Assembly: GCA_965652425.1 (NCBI GenBank)
Contig: CBFGVX010000006.1
Location: 1-64,000, forward strand
DNA: 64,000 nt
Reading direction: 5' to 3'
Origin: JANSXG01 sp965652425
GTDB taxonomy: Bacteria; Planctomycetota; Phycisphaerae; Phycisphaerales; UBA1924
Part shown: in pieces, positions 28,199 through 39,246 of the stretch
Position numbering within the stretch: the first letter of the stretch is position 1
How the letters are laid out: every line of letters begins with the position of its first letter
Made by a program: the position numbers and the translations under genes
Notes under the pieces: model-generated
Databases searched by the model: none
What the model was told of the DNA's origin: nothing
Seen by the model: the letters and a program-made list of their open reading frames with translations, nothing else

Positions 28199-29599
28199 AT
28201 GCTGCCCGTTCTCGGTGTCGTCAAGGACATGGAACAAAAAATCGGACCACATCAGAAAACCGCGACTGGCTCGGACCTGGAACCCACCGGGTCGGGTGTG
28301 ATCCGTACCATGCCGATCACCATGGCGATCGCAGGAAAACCCAGCCGAAGCCGCACCGGTGCTTTGAGTGCGGAAGAACTGCAGCAGGTGGATCGGGCCG
28401 CACGCCGGCTGCACGAGGGTATTCGCTCGTTGCTGGCCTCGTGCAAAGAGGAATTCCGCAACGCCAGCGGGCTTGCTCGCCTGCTTGGGGTGGATCGAAC
28501 AACCTGTCAGCGAGCGGTGTTCGCCACCGGATCGGCCTATACCGGGCCATCGATGATCGAGCGCCTTCCGGGTGTGAAAGGTCTGCGGGCGATGGTCGAG
28601 GGAGCCCAGCGGGCCGATCCGCCGATCTCGCCCGATGCCGTGCAGCGGCTTCAGGCGGCGGTCGATCAGTATTCGTCCACGCTCGAGCGCATCTCCGGAT
28701 CGGTAGCGGAACTCCTGCGCCGGATCGAGGCCACGCCCCTGCTGCCGGATATGGCGGCGACGGGGAACGGATCGAACGGCAGACAAGGTGCGAGGGAGCA
28801 TCTCTTCGAGGCATCCGCTGAGGTCACCGGGCGCTGTTCGGAATGTTGGATCGCGGTGTATGTGTATCACCCCGACCCGGAACGGTCTTCGGTGATTCGC
28901 ATCGATCGCGTGAACGGGCTGGTCGGTCATGTGGCCAGACCGGACGCGGTGCCACTGACCTTTCACAGCTTCACGAGTTCGCGGCATGGAGCGGAGGGTG
29001 CTCAATCGGTGTTTCGGCCGCTGGTCGAGGGGGCGGAGGATGGATCGCCGGCGACGGTGCTTCGCCGGTTCTCGAGTGAGCCGCTGCCGGTGGTCTCGAC
29101 GCGTCAGCCCAACGAGTTCATGGTTCAGGCGATCGATGCCGATCCGCAGACCATCGGCCATCCCGTGGACCTGATGTTCGGCACGCGCGGTGAGATGCCC
29201 CATCCGGCGACCCAGACGCCACCCATCGAGGAAGCGTGGGCGCTGGTGAATTTCCCGGCCCGGACGATGCTCTTTGATATCTACCTGCACCGGGAACTGG
29301 CGAGGCAGTGCATCCCTTCGCTCGACGCGCACCTGTGGCGGCCGGATTTCGCCCAGCAAACCGGCGATCGCTGGCAGACCCGGTTCGAGGACAGCCCGAA
29401 ATTGCAGTTGCTCGGAACGGGTCTTGGCAATGCGCACGCGGCTCAGTATTCGCGGCACGCGGAACTGACGCGGTTCCTGTTCGATCAGATCGGTGCGGAT
29501 GCCGGGCATTTCCTTGGCTACCGGTGCGAGGTGGCGTACCCGATGTGGCGCACGGGGTACTGCGTGGGTCTGGATTTCAGCTCACCTACCGAGGACTGA
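28199..29599 (+). CDS. Putative helix-turn-helix regulator with large C-terminal domain
   Basis: 466 residues. NASGLARLLGVDRTTCQRAV near residues 90-110 has the spacing of a helix-turn-helix. A coiled-coil-like linker (VDQYSSTLERISGSVAELL) follows, then a long alpha/beta C-terminal region with no motif I recognise, perhaps for sensing or dimerisation. The tandem palindromes directly upstream suggest it represses itself. The start is uncertain: the ATG at 28199 has no SD; in-frame ATGs at 28229 and 28310 are alternatives. Function as a regulator is inferred, not shown. Confidence 0.6.
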   Translation: MLPVLGVVKDMEQKIGPHQKTATGSDLEPTGSGVIRTMPITMAIAGKPSRSRTGALSAEELQQVDRAARRLHEGIRSLLASCKEEFRNASGLARLLGVDRTTCQRAVFATGSAYTGPSMIERLPGVKGLRAMVEGAQRADPPISPDAVQRLQAAVDQYSSTLERISGSVAELLRRIEATPLLPDMAATGNGSNGRQGAREHLFEASAEVTGRCSECWIAVYVYHPDPERSSVIRIDRVNGLVGHVARPDAVPLTFHSFTSSRHGAEGAQSVFRPLVEGAEDGSPATVLRRFSSEPLPVVSTRQPNEFMVQAIDADPQTIGHPVDLMFGTRGEMPHPATQTPPIEEAWALVNFPARTMLFDIYLHRELARQCIPSLDAHLWRPDFAQQTGDRWQTRFEDSPKLQLLGTGLGNAHAAQYSRHAELTRFLFDQIGADAGHFLGYRCEVAYPMWRTGYCVGLDFSSPTED

Positions 29600-29602
29600 C
29601 GC

Positions 29603-31189
29603 TCACACGCGACGGTCGAGCAATCGGTACTGCACCGCTTCTGCAACATGGCCGGCTTCGACCTGTTCGGACTGCTCCAGGTCAGCGATGGTCCTGCTGA
29701 CGCGCCGGATTTTGTCGTAGGCGCGAGCGGAAAGCCCGAGCTCGCTGATGGCTTGGCCCATCAGATTCTTGGCGTCCTCGGTGAATCGACCGATCCGATC
29801 GAGTTCGCGCCCGGGCAGGTCGGCGTTGAGCAGCGGACCTTGCCTGGCGAATTGAGCGTGCCGCGCGATATTCACTCGCTCGCGCATCTCCGCGGTCGAG
29901 GTTCCCGGCGGGAGGTCGCTCGCGGAGAGCTGCTTCCACGGCACGGCGGGCGCTTCGACATGGATGTCCACGCGGTCGATGAGCGGCTTGGAGAGGCGAC
30001 CGAGGTATCGCTCCATCGCGGCCCGGCTCATGGCATCGGTGGGCATGTCGCCTTTGGGGGTCGGGTTCATGGCGGCGACGAGCATGAAGTTCGCCGGGAA
30101 TGTGGTGGACGAGTGAGCCCGGGAGATGGTGACATCGCCGGATTCGAGGGGCTGGCGGAGGGTGTCCAGCACCGGGCGCGGGAATTCGGGGAGTTCATCG
30201 AGGAAGAGGATGCCGCGGTGCGCGAGCGAGATTTCGCCGGGCTTGGGTATGGCCCCGCCTCCGATGACGGCGGAGGCCGAGGCGGTGTGGTGCGGGGCGC
30301 GGACGGGCCTTGTGGTGACCAGGCCAGCGCAGGCAGCGGTCATGGTGCCACCAGACGAATGCGAGTCGCTTCGCGGGGCATCGGCCAGACGGCCGACGGC
30401 GGAATAGATGCGCGTGACTTCGAGCGCCTCCTCGCAGGTCATGGGCGGGAGGATGCCCGGCAGTGCGCGCGCCATCATGGTCTTGCCGGTGCCGGCAGGG
30501 CCGAGCATAAGGATGTTGTGCGAACCGGCGGCGGCGACGGTGAGGGCACGCTTGACCGACTCCTGGCCCCGGACCTCGGCGAAGTCCACGCTCGGGATCG
30601 CCCCACGGATGAGTTCCTCGACATCGATGGGAGGATGGGGCTCTGCCGGGAGTGCACCGTTAATGAGGCCCACGACTTCGGCGAGCGAGGACACTCCGAA
30701 CGAGGCAACCCCCTCCACCACGGCGGCTTCGGAAGCGTTTTCGAGCGGAACGACCACACCATCGAGGCCGAGAGCTTTGGCGAGCGTCGCCATCGCGATC
30801 ACGCCGCGAACAGGGCGAACGCGACCGTCGAGGGCGAGTTCTCCGGCGAACAGGAACCGGCGAGGGTCCAGTCCGCCTTCGTCTGGAGATCTGGGAGGGC
30901 GAACGACGCCGTCGGCCATGAGCAGCCCGATGGCGATGGGCAGGTCATAGACGGGGCCTTCCTTTCGGACATCGGCGGGGGCGAGATTGATGAGCACCCT
31001 GCCGACCGGAAAGGCGTACCCGGCGTTGGTGATTGCCGAGCGGACACGCTCCATAGACTCCCGGACGGCGGTGTCGGGCAGGCCGACGATGGTCTCTTTG
31101 CAGATCCCGTCCTCAGCGATGTCGACTTCCACCTCGCAGCGCTCGGCGGCGATACCCTGCAACAGAAATGTCTGGAGATGTGAGATCAT
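29603..31189 (-). CDS. comM: YifB/ComM-family Mg-chelatase-like AAA+ ATPase
   Basis: 528 residues. The N-terminal Lon-like domain (VEVDIAEDGICKETIVGLPD, ESMERVRSAITNAGY) is followed by an AAA+ module with Walker A GPAGTGKTMMARALPG, Walker B ILFLDELPEF and the C-terminal Mg-chelatase domain. ComM helicases promote branch migration during natural transformation; many bacteria without known competence also carry them. The start is put at MISHLQTFLL (31189), where the family begins; a GTG/ATG frame to 31213 exists. It converges on the regulator gene with a 3-nt gap. Confidence 0.93.
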   Translation of the reverse strand: MISHLQTFLLQGIAAERCEVEVDIAEDGICKETIVGLPDTAVRESMERVRSAITNAGYAFPVGRVLINLAPADVRKEGPVYDLPIAIGLLMADGVVRPPRSPDEGGLDPRRFLFAGELALDGRVRPVRGVIAMATLAKALGLDGVVVPLENASEAAVVEGVASFGVSSLAEVVGLINGALPAEPHPPIDVEELIRGAIPSVDFAEVRGQESVKRALTVAAAGSHNILMLGPAGTGKTMMARALPGILPPMTCEEALEVTRIYSAVGRLADAPRSDSHSSGGTMTAACAGLVTTRPVRAPHHTASASAVIGGGAIPKPGEISLAHRGILFLDELPEFPRPVLDTLRQPLESGDVTISRAHSSTTFPANFMLVAAMNPTPKGDMPTDAMSRAAMERYLGRLSKPLIDRVDIHVEAPAVPWKQLSASDLPPGTSTAEMRERVNIARHAQFARQGPLLNADLPGRELDRIGRFTEDAKNLMGQAISELGLSARAYDKIRRVSRTIADLEQSEQVEAGHVAEAVQYRLLDRRV

Positions 31190-31271
31190 GCCCAGACGGT
31201 ACCCGAACAACAAAACCCAAACAAGACTTTTTTTGCTGACCTGAACAAAAACCTACATTTATCCCGTAATC

Positions 31272-31688
31272 ATGGCAGATTCTGAGAACCATCTGAGCCC
31301 GTTCCGACCGTTTGGACCCGATCACACGCCCTATGAGGCCATTGGTGGCGAGGAGAGTGTGCGCCGGCTGGTTGATGCGTTCTACGATCGGATCCGGGAC
31401 GAATCCCCCTTATTGAGGGATATGCATCCTCCCGATGACGCGGAATCACGCCAGAAGCTGTTCGAGTTTTTGAGCGGCTGGATGGGTGGCCCGCAGCTGT
31501 ACATCGAGAAAAGGGGCCATCCACGCCTACGAATGCGGCATATGCCATTTCCTGTGGATCAGGAGGCGGTGGATGCCTGGCTTGCCTGCATGCAAGGGGC
31601 GATGGATGACTGCGAAGTCAGTGGGCCGCTGCGAGAATTTCTCACCCAGAGGTTCACCCACACGGCGAATTTCATGCGAAATCGCTGA
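31272..31688 (+). CDS. glbO: Truncated haemoglobin, group II
   Basis: 138 residues. It matches the trHbO pattern: YEAIGGEESVRRLVDAFYDR (Tyr B10 region), SGWMGGPQLYIEKRGHP, RLRMRHMPFPV with the proximal His, and DAWLACM with the Trp at G8 that marks groups II and III. These small globins bind O2 or NO and often act in NO detoxification or redox protection. A TACATT/TTTATC box 8-20 nt before the ATG and no SD suggest a very short leader. Confidence 0.92.
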   Translation: MADSENHLSPFRPFGPDHTPYEAIGGEESVRRLVDAFYDRIRDESPLLRDMHPPDDAESRQKLFEFLSGWMGGPQLYIEKRGHPRLRMRHMPFPVDQEAVDAWLACMQGAMDDCEVSGPLREFLTQRFTHTANFMRNR

Positions 31689-31819
31689 CGCATCGGCGGA
31701 ACCGTTGGGCTTCCGGGCGGTCGAATTGGAGGGCGAGGTCCCGTTTTCCGGATGTCGGGATGCCCTATCATCGTGATGCACCGATGAGCCCACGATCCCT
31801 GCTCAGATTTGGATGAGTC

Positions 31820-33115
31820 ATGAACATCAGCACGCCGTTTCGCGCCCGTACCCTTCTTTTTGGAGCGATCGGTCTGGGTGCCGCGGCGTGTGCCGCGGTC
31901 ATCGGAGCGCAGCCGGCGACGACGACTCCGAAGCCGGCTCCGGTGCAATCGGTGCCGTACGACCCGCTGGTGCTGCGTGTGGATGCGGATTCGGAAGACT
32001 GGACGCTGAACGCTGAGGTGCTGCTGGTCGGCCTTACCAGCCAGCGTCGGGACATCGACACCGATCGCCCGGTTTTCAGAACACAGAGGATTCTCGCGGA
32101 TGGGGCCGTGATCGTGTTTCCCGTTCCGACGGATACGGCGTTCACGGTCATGGACGATGAATTGCTGGAATCCAAGTTGACTATGAGCGGTCGCGAGATC
32201 GAAGGCGTCCCGCGCCTGATCGAGGGGTATCAGGCGGGCGCTCGTCTTCTGGCGTGGGATCTGGTGGACCTCGACACGAACAGCATCCGGCTCGATGTGC
32301 AGACCGCGATGACTTCACACAAGACGGTCGTCGACGAGCGCCGAGCGTTCCAGGTGGATTGGCCGAAGGGGGAACTGCCCGAGACCTTGAATTCCGCTCT
32401 TGGAGCGCAGCTTTACATCGAATCGGACCAGCCCGAGATCGCCCGGCTGGTCGAGCATTGGACGAACGGCGATCCGACCCGTGCCAAGCCGTACTACCTC
32501 GCGAAGCATCTCGCGGGGAAGGTGATGGAGTGGTATCAGCCGAGCGAGGGGCCGTTCCTCGCGCTGCGGGACTCGCGGATATTCGAGACCGGTACCGCGG
32601 CGGTCATGATCGCGGGCTACAACGTACGCGGCGCGGTGGTCGCCGCACGCGAGCGGAGAGGTTCGGCCCTCGATATGGCGAACCTTCTGTGCGCTGTGTA
32701 TCGGCAAGCGGGTTTACCCGCACGCTTGGTGGTCTGTTATGACCTCGAAGCGCAGCGGGACGACACGCGGAACTCGATCCACGCGTATGTAGAGTTCTTC
32801 CTCATGGTCGATGAGGAGAAGGGTTTGGGCGAGTGGGTCCCCGTGGACATCGTCCGCCAGCGGGAGTTCTCGAGTCGGGCGCCGGACATCGCTTTGCCCT
32901 GGAAATATTTCGGGAACAACGACAAGAGCCAGTACTACGCGCCGGTCTCGTTCCACTGGCACCCGCCGACGACGGTCGTGAACTCCGGACCTCCGGGGCT
33001 TTGGGGATGGCTGCCCAAGCCGTCGGCCCCGAATGTGGATCAGGGCATTCGGTTCCACGCGTTCAACACGCCGATGACCGCGGAGCGTCAGCGGAAACGG
33101 CGCGAGGGGCGTTAG
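31820..33115 (+). CDS. Exported transglutaminase-fold protein lacking the catalytic Cys
   Basis: 431 residues with an N-terminal signal-like segment (TLLFGAIGLGAAACAAVIGA). The C-terminal half has the transglutaminase core: RRGSALDMANLLCAVYRQAG, LPARLVVCYD, SIHAYVEFFLM (catalytic His) and GEWVPVDI (catalytic Asp). In active members the first motif reads GxCxxxA; here the Cys position is Ala (GSALDMA). The protein is probably a binding or structural variant, unless a nearby Cys (LLC) substitutes. The N-terminal half is beta-rich. It sits alone between glbO and lepA. Confidence 0.75.
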   Translation: MNISTPFRARTLLFGAIGLGAAACAAVIGAQPATTTPKPAPVQSVPYDPLVLRVDADSEDWTLNAEVLLVGLTSQRRDIDTDRPVFRTQRILADGAVIVFPVPTDTAFTVMDDELLESKLTMSGREIEGVPRLIEGYQAGARLLAWDLVDLDTNSIRLDVQTAMTSHKTVVDERRAFQVDWPKGELPETLNSALGAQLYIESDQPEIARLVEHWTNGDPTRAKPYYLAKHLAGKVMEWYQPSEGPFLALRDSRIFETGTAAVMIAGYNVRGAVVAARERRGSALDMANLLCAVYRQAGLPARLVVCYDLEAQRDDTRNSIHAYVEFFLMVDEEKGLGEWVPVDIVRQREFSSRAPDIALPWKYFGNNDKSQYYAPVSFHWHPPTTVVNSGPPGLWGWLPKPSAPNVDQGIRFHAFNTPMTAERQRKRREGR

Positions 33116-33285
33116 AGCGGTTTTCGGGCGGTGGAGCGGGCTGGATCAGGCCTCGCCGCGACTTTGAGGGGCGGTATCGCTACAATGCCTGACCGGCGCT
33201 CCGGCCGATTTCCTGTTATTTCGCACCCCCATTCCCGGTGCGGGCGTTTCCCGCTCCGCACACCGATCGTGAAGCCCCCCTACCG

Positions 33286-35153
<1,868 letters not shown>

Positions 35154-35157
<4 letters not shown>

Positions 35158-35732
35158 CCGACTTGGATCGCGCTCACGCTCGGCCACAGCCACGCGAAGA
35201 CTGCCCCGGTCGCGAGCCCGTACGCCACGCCGTCGGCGGTGCTGGTGATGATGTTTCGCAGCGGGACCCTGAACCAGATCGTGTTGAGCAGACTGCTGGC
35301 GCAGTAGGCGAGTACGCCGACCGTTCCTGTGATCTGAAACACCCTGAGCGAATCGGTGCCTTTACCGAGCGATTCATACCCGACATAGCCGATCAGGGCG
35401 GTGACGATCAGGAAGTACGCGAAGGTCAGGACAAGGTTCTTGCCCATCGCTGGTTTGGCTGCCCAGAGGTTCAGCGTCCCCCACGGCCCCTTGGTGTAGA
35501 GCTGCTGGAACTCTTCGGTACGCATGGCTTTTTGGTCTTCGGTGTAGGGGAACATGTAGTAGCCGGGCTCAAGTCCCTGGCTCTGCAGCGCACGCGTGAA
35601 CGCGTCGAAATCCTTGAGCTGCTTGAAGTCGCCCCAGTGGTGAGGCAGGACGGTCCACGCGAGCGAGCTGAGGATGAAACACGCCACCGCTCCCAGAAGA
35701 ATGGGAAGCCAGAGTTCGGTGAGAAATGCCAT
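35154..35732 (-). CDS. Hypothetical membrane protein, three to four helices
   Basis: 192 residues. MAFLTELWLPILLGAVACFI begins with a membrane segment. A polar, aromatic-rich section follows (HHWGDFKQLKDFDAFTRALQ, PGYYMFPYTED), then three more helices (NLVLTFAYFLIVTALIGYVG, FQITGTVGVLAYCASSLL, and GVAYGLATGAVFAWLW). It looks like a small integral membrane protein with a soluble loop; family not identified. A GAGGCAAAG just before the ATG is a plausible SD. Confidence 0.65.
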
Positions 35733-35869
35733 CGCTTTGCCTCCATGAATCGGGGGAATCGACCATGCTGTGGGAAGTATCGGGCGACTGGTAGTTTTCT
35801 GTGCATTTCATGACAGGACTCCCCTATACGGGCGGGTCTTCAATCTGCGGTTCACGCTGGGGTTCCCAC

Positions 35870-35897
35870 TTGACTGGGTTGGGGCTTCCGCTACAGT
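35870..35897 (+). promoter_or_regulatory. Sigma-70-like promoter for the cobalamin-riboswitch operon
   Basis: TTGACT (35870-35875) and TACAGT (35892-35897) with a 16-nt spacer. The expected start near 35904 falls just before the first base of the riboswitch P1 stem at 35907, a good independent match. Confidence 0.75.
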
Positions 35898-35906
35898 GAT
35901 CGTGCT

Positions 35907-36086
35907 ACAGCACGGTGCCCGCACGAGTTTCGTTCGGGTGAAAAGGGAAGTGTGGTGAAATGCCACCGCGGACGCGCCGCCGTATCGGGCGCTGATCGGT
36001 TCCTCCCAGGGCCACTGTCGGGGTCGCAAGATCTGACGGGAAGGCCGGAACCGTGATGCCCGGAGCCGGAAGACCTGCCCTGCTGT
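35907..36086 (+). promoter_or_regulatory. Cobalamin (B12) riboswitch
   Basis: The P1 arms are ACAGCACGG (35907-35915) and CCCTGCTGT (36078-36086). Conserved core elements occur in order: GGGTGAAAAGGGAA near the 5' side, TGGTGAAATGCCA, GCGGACGCGCCGC, GGGCCACTGTCGGGG (with the GCCACTG box) and GCCGGAAGACCTGCC. The latter two are diagnostic of the B12-binding core. The element controls the surface-protein operon starting at 36241, 155 nt downstream. The segment AGGTC (36229-36233), next to the start codon, is complementary to GACCT in the core (36073-36077), so ligand binding could mask or free the ribosome site. That pairing is inference. Confidence 0.93.
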
Positions 36087-36240
36087 GAGCTTGGTTGCCC
36101 GCGCGGAACGGGTGGCCGGCGAGGCGTCGCGCGCTCCCGAGTGCCGCCCCACCGACCACACCCCAGCTGATCCTCGCGGGCCTCACATTCGTTGACGGGA
36201 GTCCCTGCGCGTATTCAGGGATACAGAAAGGTCCTGCCTG

Positions 36241-37269
36241 ATGGCACACTTCGGTCTTCGCGCGCTCAGCGCGCTCGCTGTTTCGTTCACCGCTTCCGTC
36301 GCTTGCGCCGGAGCGGGATACTCGCTGGTCTCCACATTCGAGCTTCCCCAAGGTCTGGATACGCTCACGGTCGATCCATCCGGTCACCTGCTGGCGACGG
36401 CCGGCGACCAGATTCTTCGGCAGGATTCGATCAACTCCGGGTCTTTCTCACTGATCGGATCGGTCCCATCCGGTCTCCTGAACAGCTTTGGTGCCTCGTT
36501 CATCTCGGTCAGCCCGAACGGGCAGACGATCGCGATCGGCGACAACAACCTCGGCAGCGGCGCGAGCGTGCACCTCCTCCAGGCCTCGGGGCTGACGCCG
36601 GGCGGTGCGACCGTGCCGATGTCCGTTCCCGCTCTGAACTACAACGCGGCTTGGGCTGATGACAGCACGCTGTTTGTCACCGGCGGAGAATTCGGGTCGC
36701 CGAGCAGAGTGACGAGGATCGATGCCGCGGCCGGTACGGGCAGCGTGGTCATCGACCACATCGATGGCGGCTCCTCCGGCATCGCGGTTTCGGGCGGTCG
36801 CCTTTTCACGGGCAACGGCTTCGCCTACGGCGGCGGCTCTTCGACCGGCGATATCCATGCGTTCGACCTCGGTGCCTTTGGCAGCGAGCCACTGAATTTT
36901 CTGTCAGACGGTGTGCCGGTTGCCCGTGCGCTCTCGGCGGGCTCGCTCGGGTTCGACAGCGCAGGGAACCTCCTTGTCGGTGGTGGCGACTTCTCTGGCG
37001 AACTCGGCTTCGCGGCCGTGATCGACAGCGCGGCCCTGCAATCAGCGCTCGCGGGAGGTCCTCTCGCGACGACGGCCGACGGTCAGACCCTCTATCCGCT
37101 CGGTGATCCGAACGCTTTCTACTCCATCCGCTTCAACCCGGTGACCGAAGAGATCTATGTCAACGCCATCGGCAGTTCGACCATGTTCGTCTACGCCATC
37201 CCGACTCCGGGAGCCGCGGGATTGCTCTCGGTCGCTGGGCTTGCTTCAGTTCGGCGTCGCCGTGCGTAA
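36241..37269 (+). CDS. Exported propeller-like surface protein with PEP-CTERM-like tail, under B12 riboswitch
   Basis: 342 residues. The signal peptide is MAHFGLRALSALAVSFTASVACA. The body has repeating GLDTLTVDPSGHLLAT-, FISVSPNGQTIAIGD-, YNAAWADDSTLFVTGGEF- and LGFDSAGNLLVGGGDF-like units of about 45 residues, as in YncE/NHL-type beta-propellers. The C-terminus is a short hydrophobic helix followed by VRRRRA, a PEP-CTERM-like sorting signal. Bacteroidetes BtuG is a surface beta-propeller that captures B12. A similar role here is attractive because of the riboswitch, but sequence alone does not prove it. Confidence 0.75.
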   Translation: MAHFGLRALSALAVSFTASVACAGAGYSLVSTFELPQGLDTLTVDPSGHLLATAGDQILRQDSINSGSFSLIGSVPSGLLNSFGASFISVSPNGQTIAIGDNNLGSGASVHLLQASGLTPGGATVPMSVPALNYNAAWADDSTLFVTGGEFGSPSRVTRIDAAAGTGSVVIDHIDGGSSGIAVSGGRLFTGNGFAYGGGSSTGDIHAFDLGAFGSEPLNFLSDGVPVARALSAGSLGFDSAGNLLVGGGDFSGELGFAAVIDSAALQSALAGGPLATTADGQTLYPLGDPNAFYSIRFNPVTEEIYVNAIGSSTMFVYAIPTPGAAGLLSVAGLASVRRRRA

Positions 37270-38419
37270 GCCGGGCCATGTATCTCGACTTTGCAGCGTG
37301 GCGGCCCTCGGTGGGTGGGCAGCCACGCTGGTTGTTGCTGCGCGGGGCGATTCGACTCCCTTCGCATCGGTCATGCTGGAGTACGCGCCAGCCCCAGGGC
37401 AGTTCATCAACAACCCGGCATTCAACGATCCGACCGCTGCGCTCGGCCCGCCCCTGGGTTCAGGTACCGCGGCTCCGAACAACGAATCTGTTGTCTCTCT
37501 TGGCGGGTTCGGCGGCTCGATCACGCTCGGCTTTGACCAGACCGTCATGGATCATCCGCACAATCCATTCGGCCTCGACGCGATCGTGTTCGGAAACGCG
37601 TTCTATCCCGGCGGTGATCCGGCCCGTCGCTTTGCTGAAGCCGGCATCATCGAGATATCCCGAGATGTCAACGGCAACGGGCTGCCGGACGATCCGTGGT
37701 ATGTGATTCGCGGCTCGAGTCTGCCGCAGGTTCCAGGAGCCGGATACACACAGCCATGGGACAATGATCCCGGCAGCTCGATCCCGCCCGCGAATGTCGG
37801 CTGGTACCCGGATCCTTGGTTCTACCCTGATATCGGGCCTTCGTACCAGACGACGGGATACCTGCTCCCCGCCGCTTTCCATGCTGTCCCGCTGATGAAT
37901 CCCGGGGGCGTGACCGCACCCCAGGCGTATTACGGCTACGCGGACCTGAGCCCGACACTCGTTCTCGGCGATCTCAATGCGGACAACACGGTGGACGATC
38001 CATCATTGACACCGGAGGAGTTCTACACCCGGCCCGACAACCCATTCGTGGTCGGCATCCTGCCAGGATCCGGCGGCGGAGACGCCTTCGACATCGCGTG
38101 GGCGGTCGACCCCATGACCGGCCATCCCGCCAATCTGGACGGCTTCGACTTCATTCGCATCCGCACGGGGGTGAACACGCAATCGGGGATTCTCGGCGAG
38201 ATCTCGACCGAGGTGAATGCCGTCGCTGCGGTCACGCCGACACCACATGCATACGACCTCAACGCAGACGGTGAGCTCGATGCCGAAGACCTGTACGCGT
38301 GGTACGAATCCCCGATCGACCTGACGGGTGAGGGGCTTCTTGAGCGTCGTGATGGCTTTGCCGTGCGAGATGCCGTGCGCTATGGCGAACAATCTGATGT
38401 CGCCGGGGTACGACCATGA
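37262..38419 (+). CDS. Exported cell-surface protein, second gene of the B12-riboswitch operon
   Basis: 385 residues from GTG 37262, which overlaps the previous gene by 8 nt; this start gives a good signal peptide (RLCSVAALGGWAATLVVAARG), while the frame to 37157 does not. Key text: VVSLGGFGGSITLGFDQTV, VFGNAFYPGG, IIEISRDVNGNGLPDDPWYV, DAFDIAWAVDP and GFDFIRIRTGVN. I recall this GGxGGxIxxGFD...GNAFY...DxNGNGLPDDxWY pattern from surface proteins near B12-uptake genes in Bacteroidetes; this needs a search. The end (DLNADGELDAEDLYAWYESP) is dockerin-like. It probably binds a ligand or cargo at the cell surface. Confidence 0.75.
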   Translation: MRKPGHVSRLCSVAALGGWAATLVVAARGDSTPFASVMLEYAPAPGQFINNPAFNDPTAALGPPLGSGTAAPNNESVVSLGGFGGSITLGFDQTVMDHPHNPFGLDAIVFGNAFYPGGDPARRFAEAGIIEISRDVNGNGLPDDPWYVIRGSSLPQVPGAGYTQPWDNDPGSSIPPANVGWYPDPWFYPDIGPSYQTTGYLLPAAFHAVPLMNPGGVTAPQAYYGYADLSPTLVLGDLNADNTVDDPSLTPEEFYTRPDNPFVVGILPGSGGGDAFDIAWAVDPMTGHPANLDGFDFIRIRTGVNTQSGILGEISTEVNAVAAVTPTPHAYDLNADGELDAEDLYAWYESPIDLTGEGLLERRDGFAVRDAVRYGEQSDVAGVRP

Positions 38420-39246
38420 ATCGACGCGCCTTCACGCTCATCGAACTGCTGGTCGTCGTTGCGGTCATCGCGCTGCTCATCGGACTGCTGCTGCCGTCGC
38501 TCGCGTTCGCACGCCGCTCTGCTCAGGCGGTGCTTGGCCAGTCGAATCTGCGGCAGCTCCAAATCGCCAATCACGCCTACGCCAACGACCACGATGACCG
38601 TTTCATGCCCGCCGCCGAAGCGATGTCACCCGGTTCAGGACAGCCCGAGAACCTCAAGCGCTGGCACGGCACGCGGACGAGCCAGAGTGATCCGTTCACC
38701 CCGGCTAATGCACCGATCACGCCGTACATCGACTCCCAGGAATCGAGCATCGCAGTACGGGTCTGTCCCACTTTCGAGCCCGTTCTGGACGAGATCGCCT
38801 CGCGACCCGCGTCCGCCGCGGGCTTCGAGCGATCGTGCGGCGGATACGGATACAACATCGATTTCGTGGGCAGCGCGCGGGGGCGCACGGTGAACGGTGT
38901 CGTTCAGCGCAACGATCTCGTGGGCGAGCGACGAGCGGTGCTGTCGGCACCTACTCGAACGATCGCGTTTGCGGACGCGGCGTTCGCCTCTTCGAACATC
39001 ATTGAGTACTCGTTCGTTCACGCCCGATTCCGGAGCGATTACCCGGAATATCGTCACGACCCGAGCATCCATTTCCGCCAGGTCGGTGAACGGGCCAATG
39101 TCGTCTGGCTGGACGGGCACGCAACGCAGGAGTCGATGACATACACCTGGTCGAGCGGGCTCTATGCTTCCGACCCCGCCGACTACAGCATCGGTTGGTT
39201 CGGACGCGATGACGACAACCGCCACTTCGGTGGCCCCAACCAGTAA
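38416..39246 (+). CDS. Type II/IV prepilin-like protein, third gene of the B12-riboswitch operon
   Basis: 276 residues. MNRRAFTLIELLVVVAVIALL is a class III prepilin leader: cleavage after RRA, Phe at +1 and Glu at +5. The body has the planctomycete pseudopilin features NLRQLQIANHAYANDHDDRF and the tail ANVVWLDGHA. Its ATG overlaps the previous stop by 4 nt (ATGA), so it belongs to the same transcript. Such proteins are abundant in planctomycetes, and their roles are mostly unknown. Here it could form a fibre or a scaffold that displays the two surface proteins. Confidence 0.85.
   Translation: MNRRAFTLIELLVVVAVIALLIGLLLPSLAFARRSAQAVLGQSNLRQLQIANHAYANDHDDRFMPAAEAMSPGSGQPENLKRWHGTRTSQSDPFTPANAPITPYIDSQESSIAVRVCPTFEPVLDEIASRPASAAGFERSCGGYGYNIDFVGSARGRTVNGVVQRNDLVGERRAVLSAPTRTIAFADAAFASSNIIEYSFVHARFRSDYPEYRHDPSIHFRQVGERANVVWLDGHATQESMTYTWSSGLYASDPADYSIGWFGRDDDNRHFGGPNQ

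Noticed and set aside
27215..29509. 764-codon minus-strand frame including the secreted dockerin-type protein
   Set aside because: Only the 274 codons from the signal peptide at 28039 are real; the rest runs antisense to the regulator gene, and an SD fixes the shorter start.
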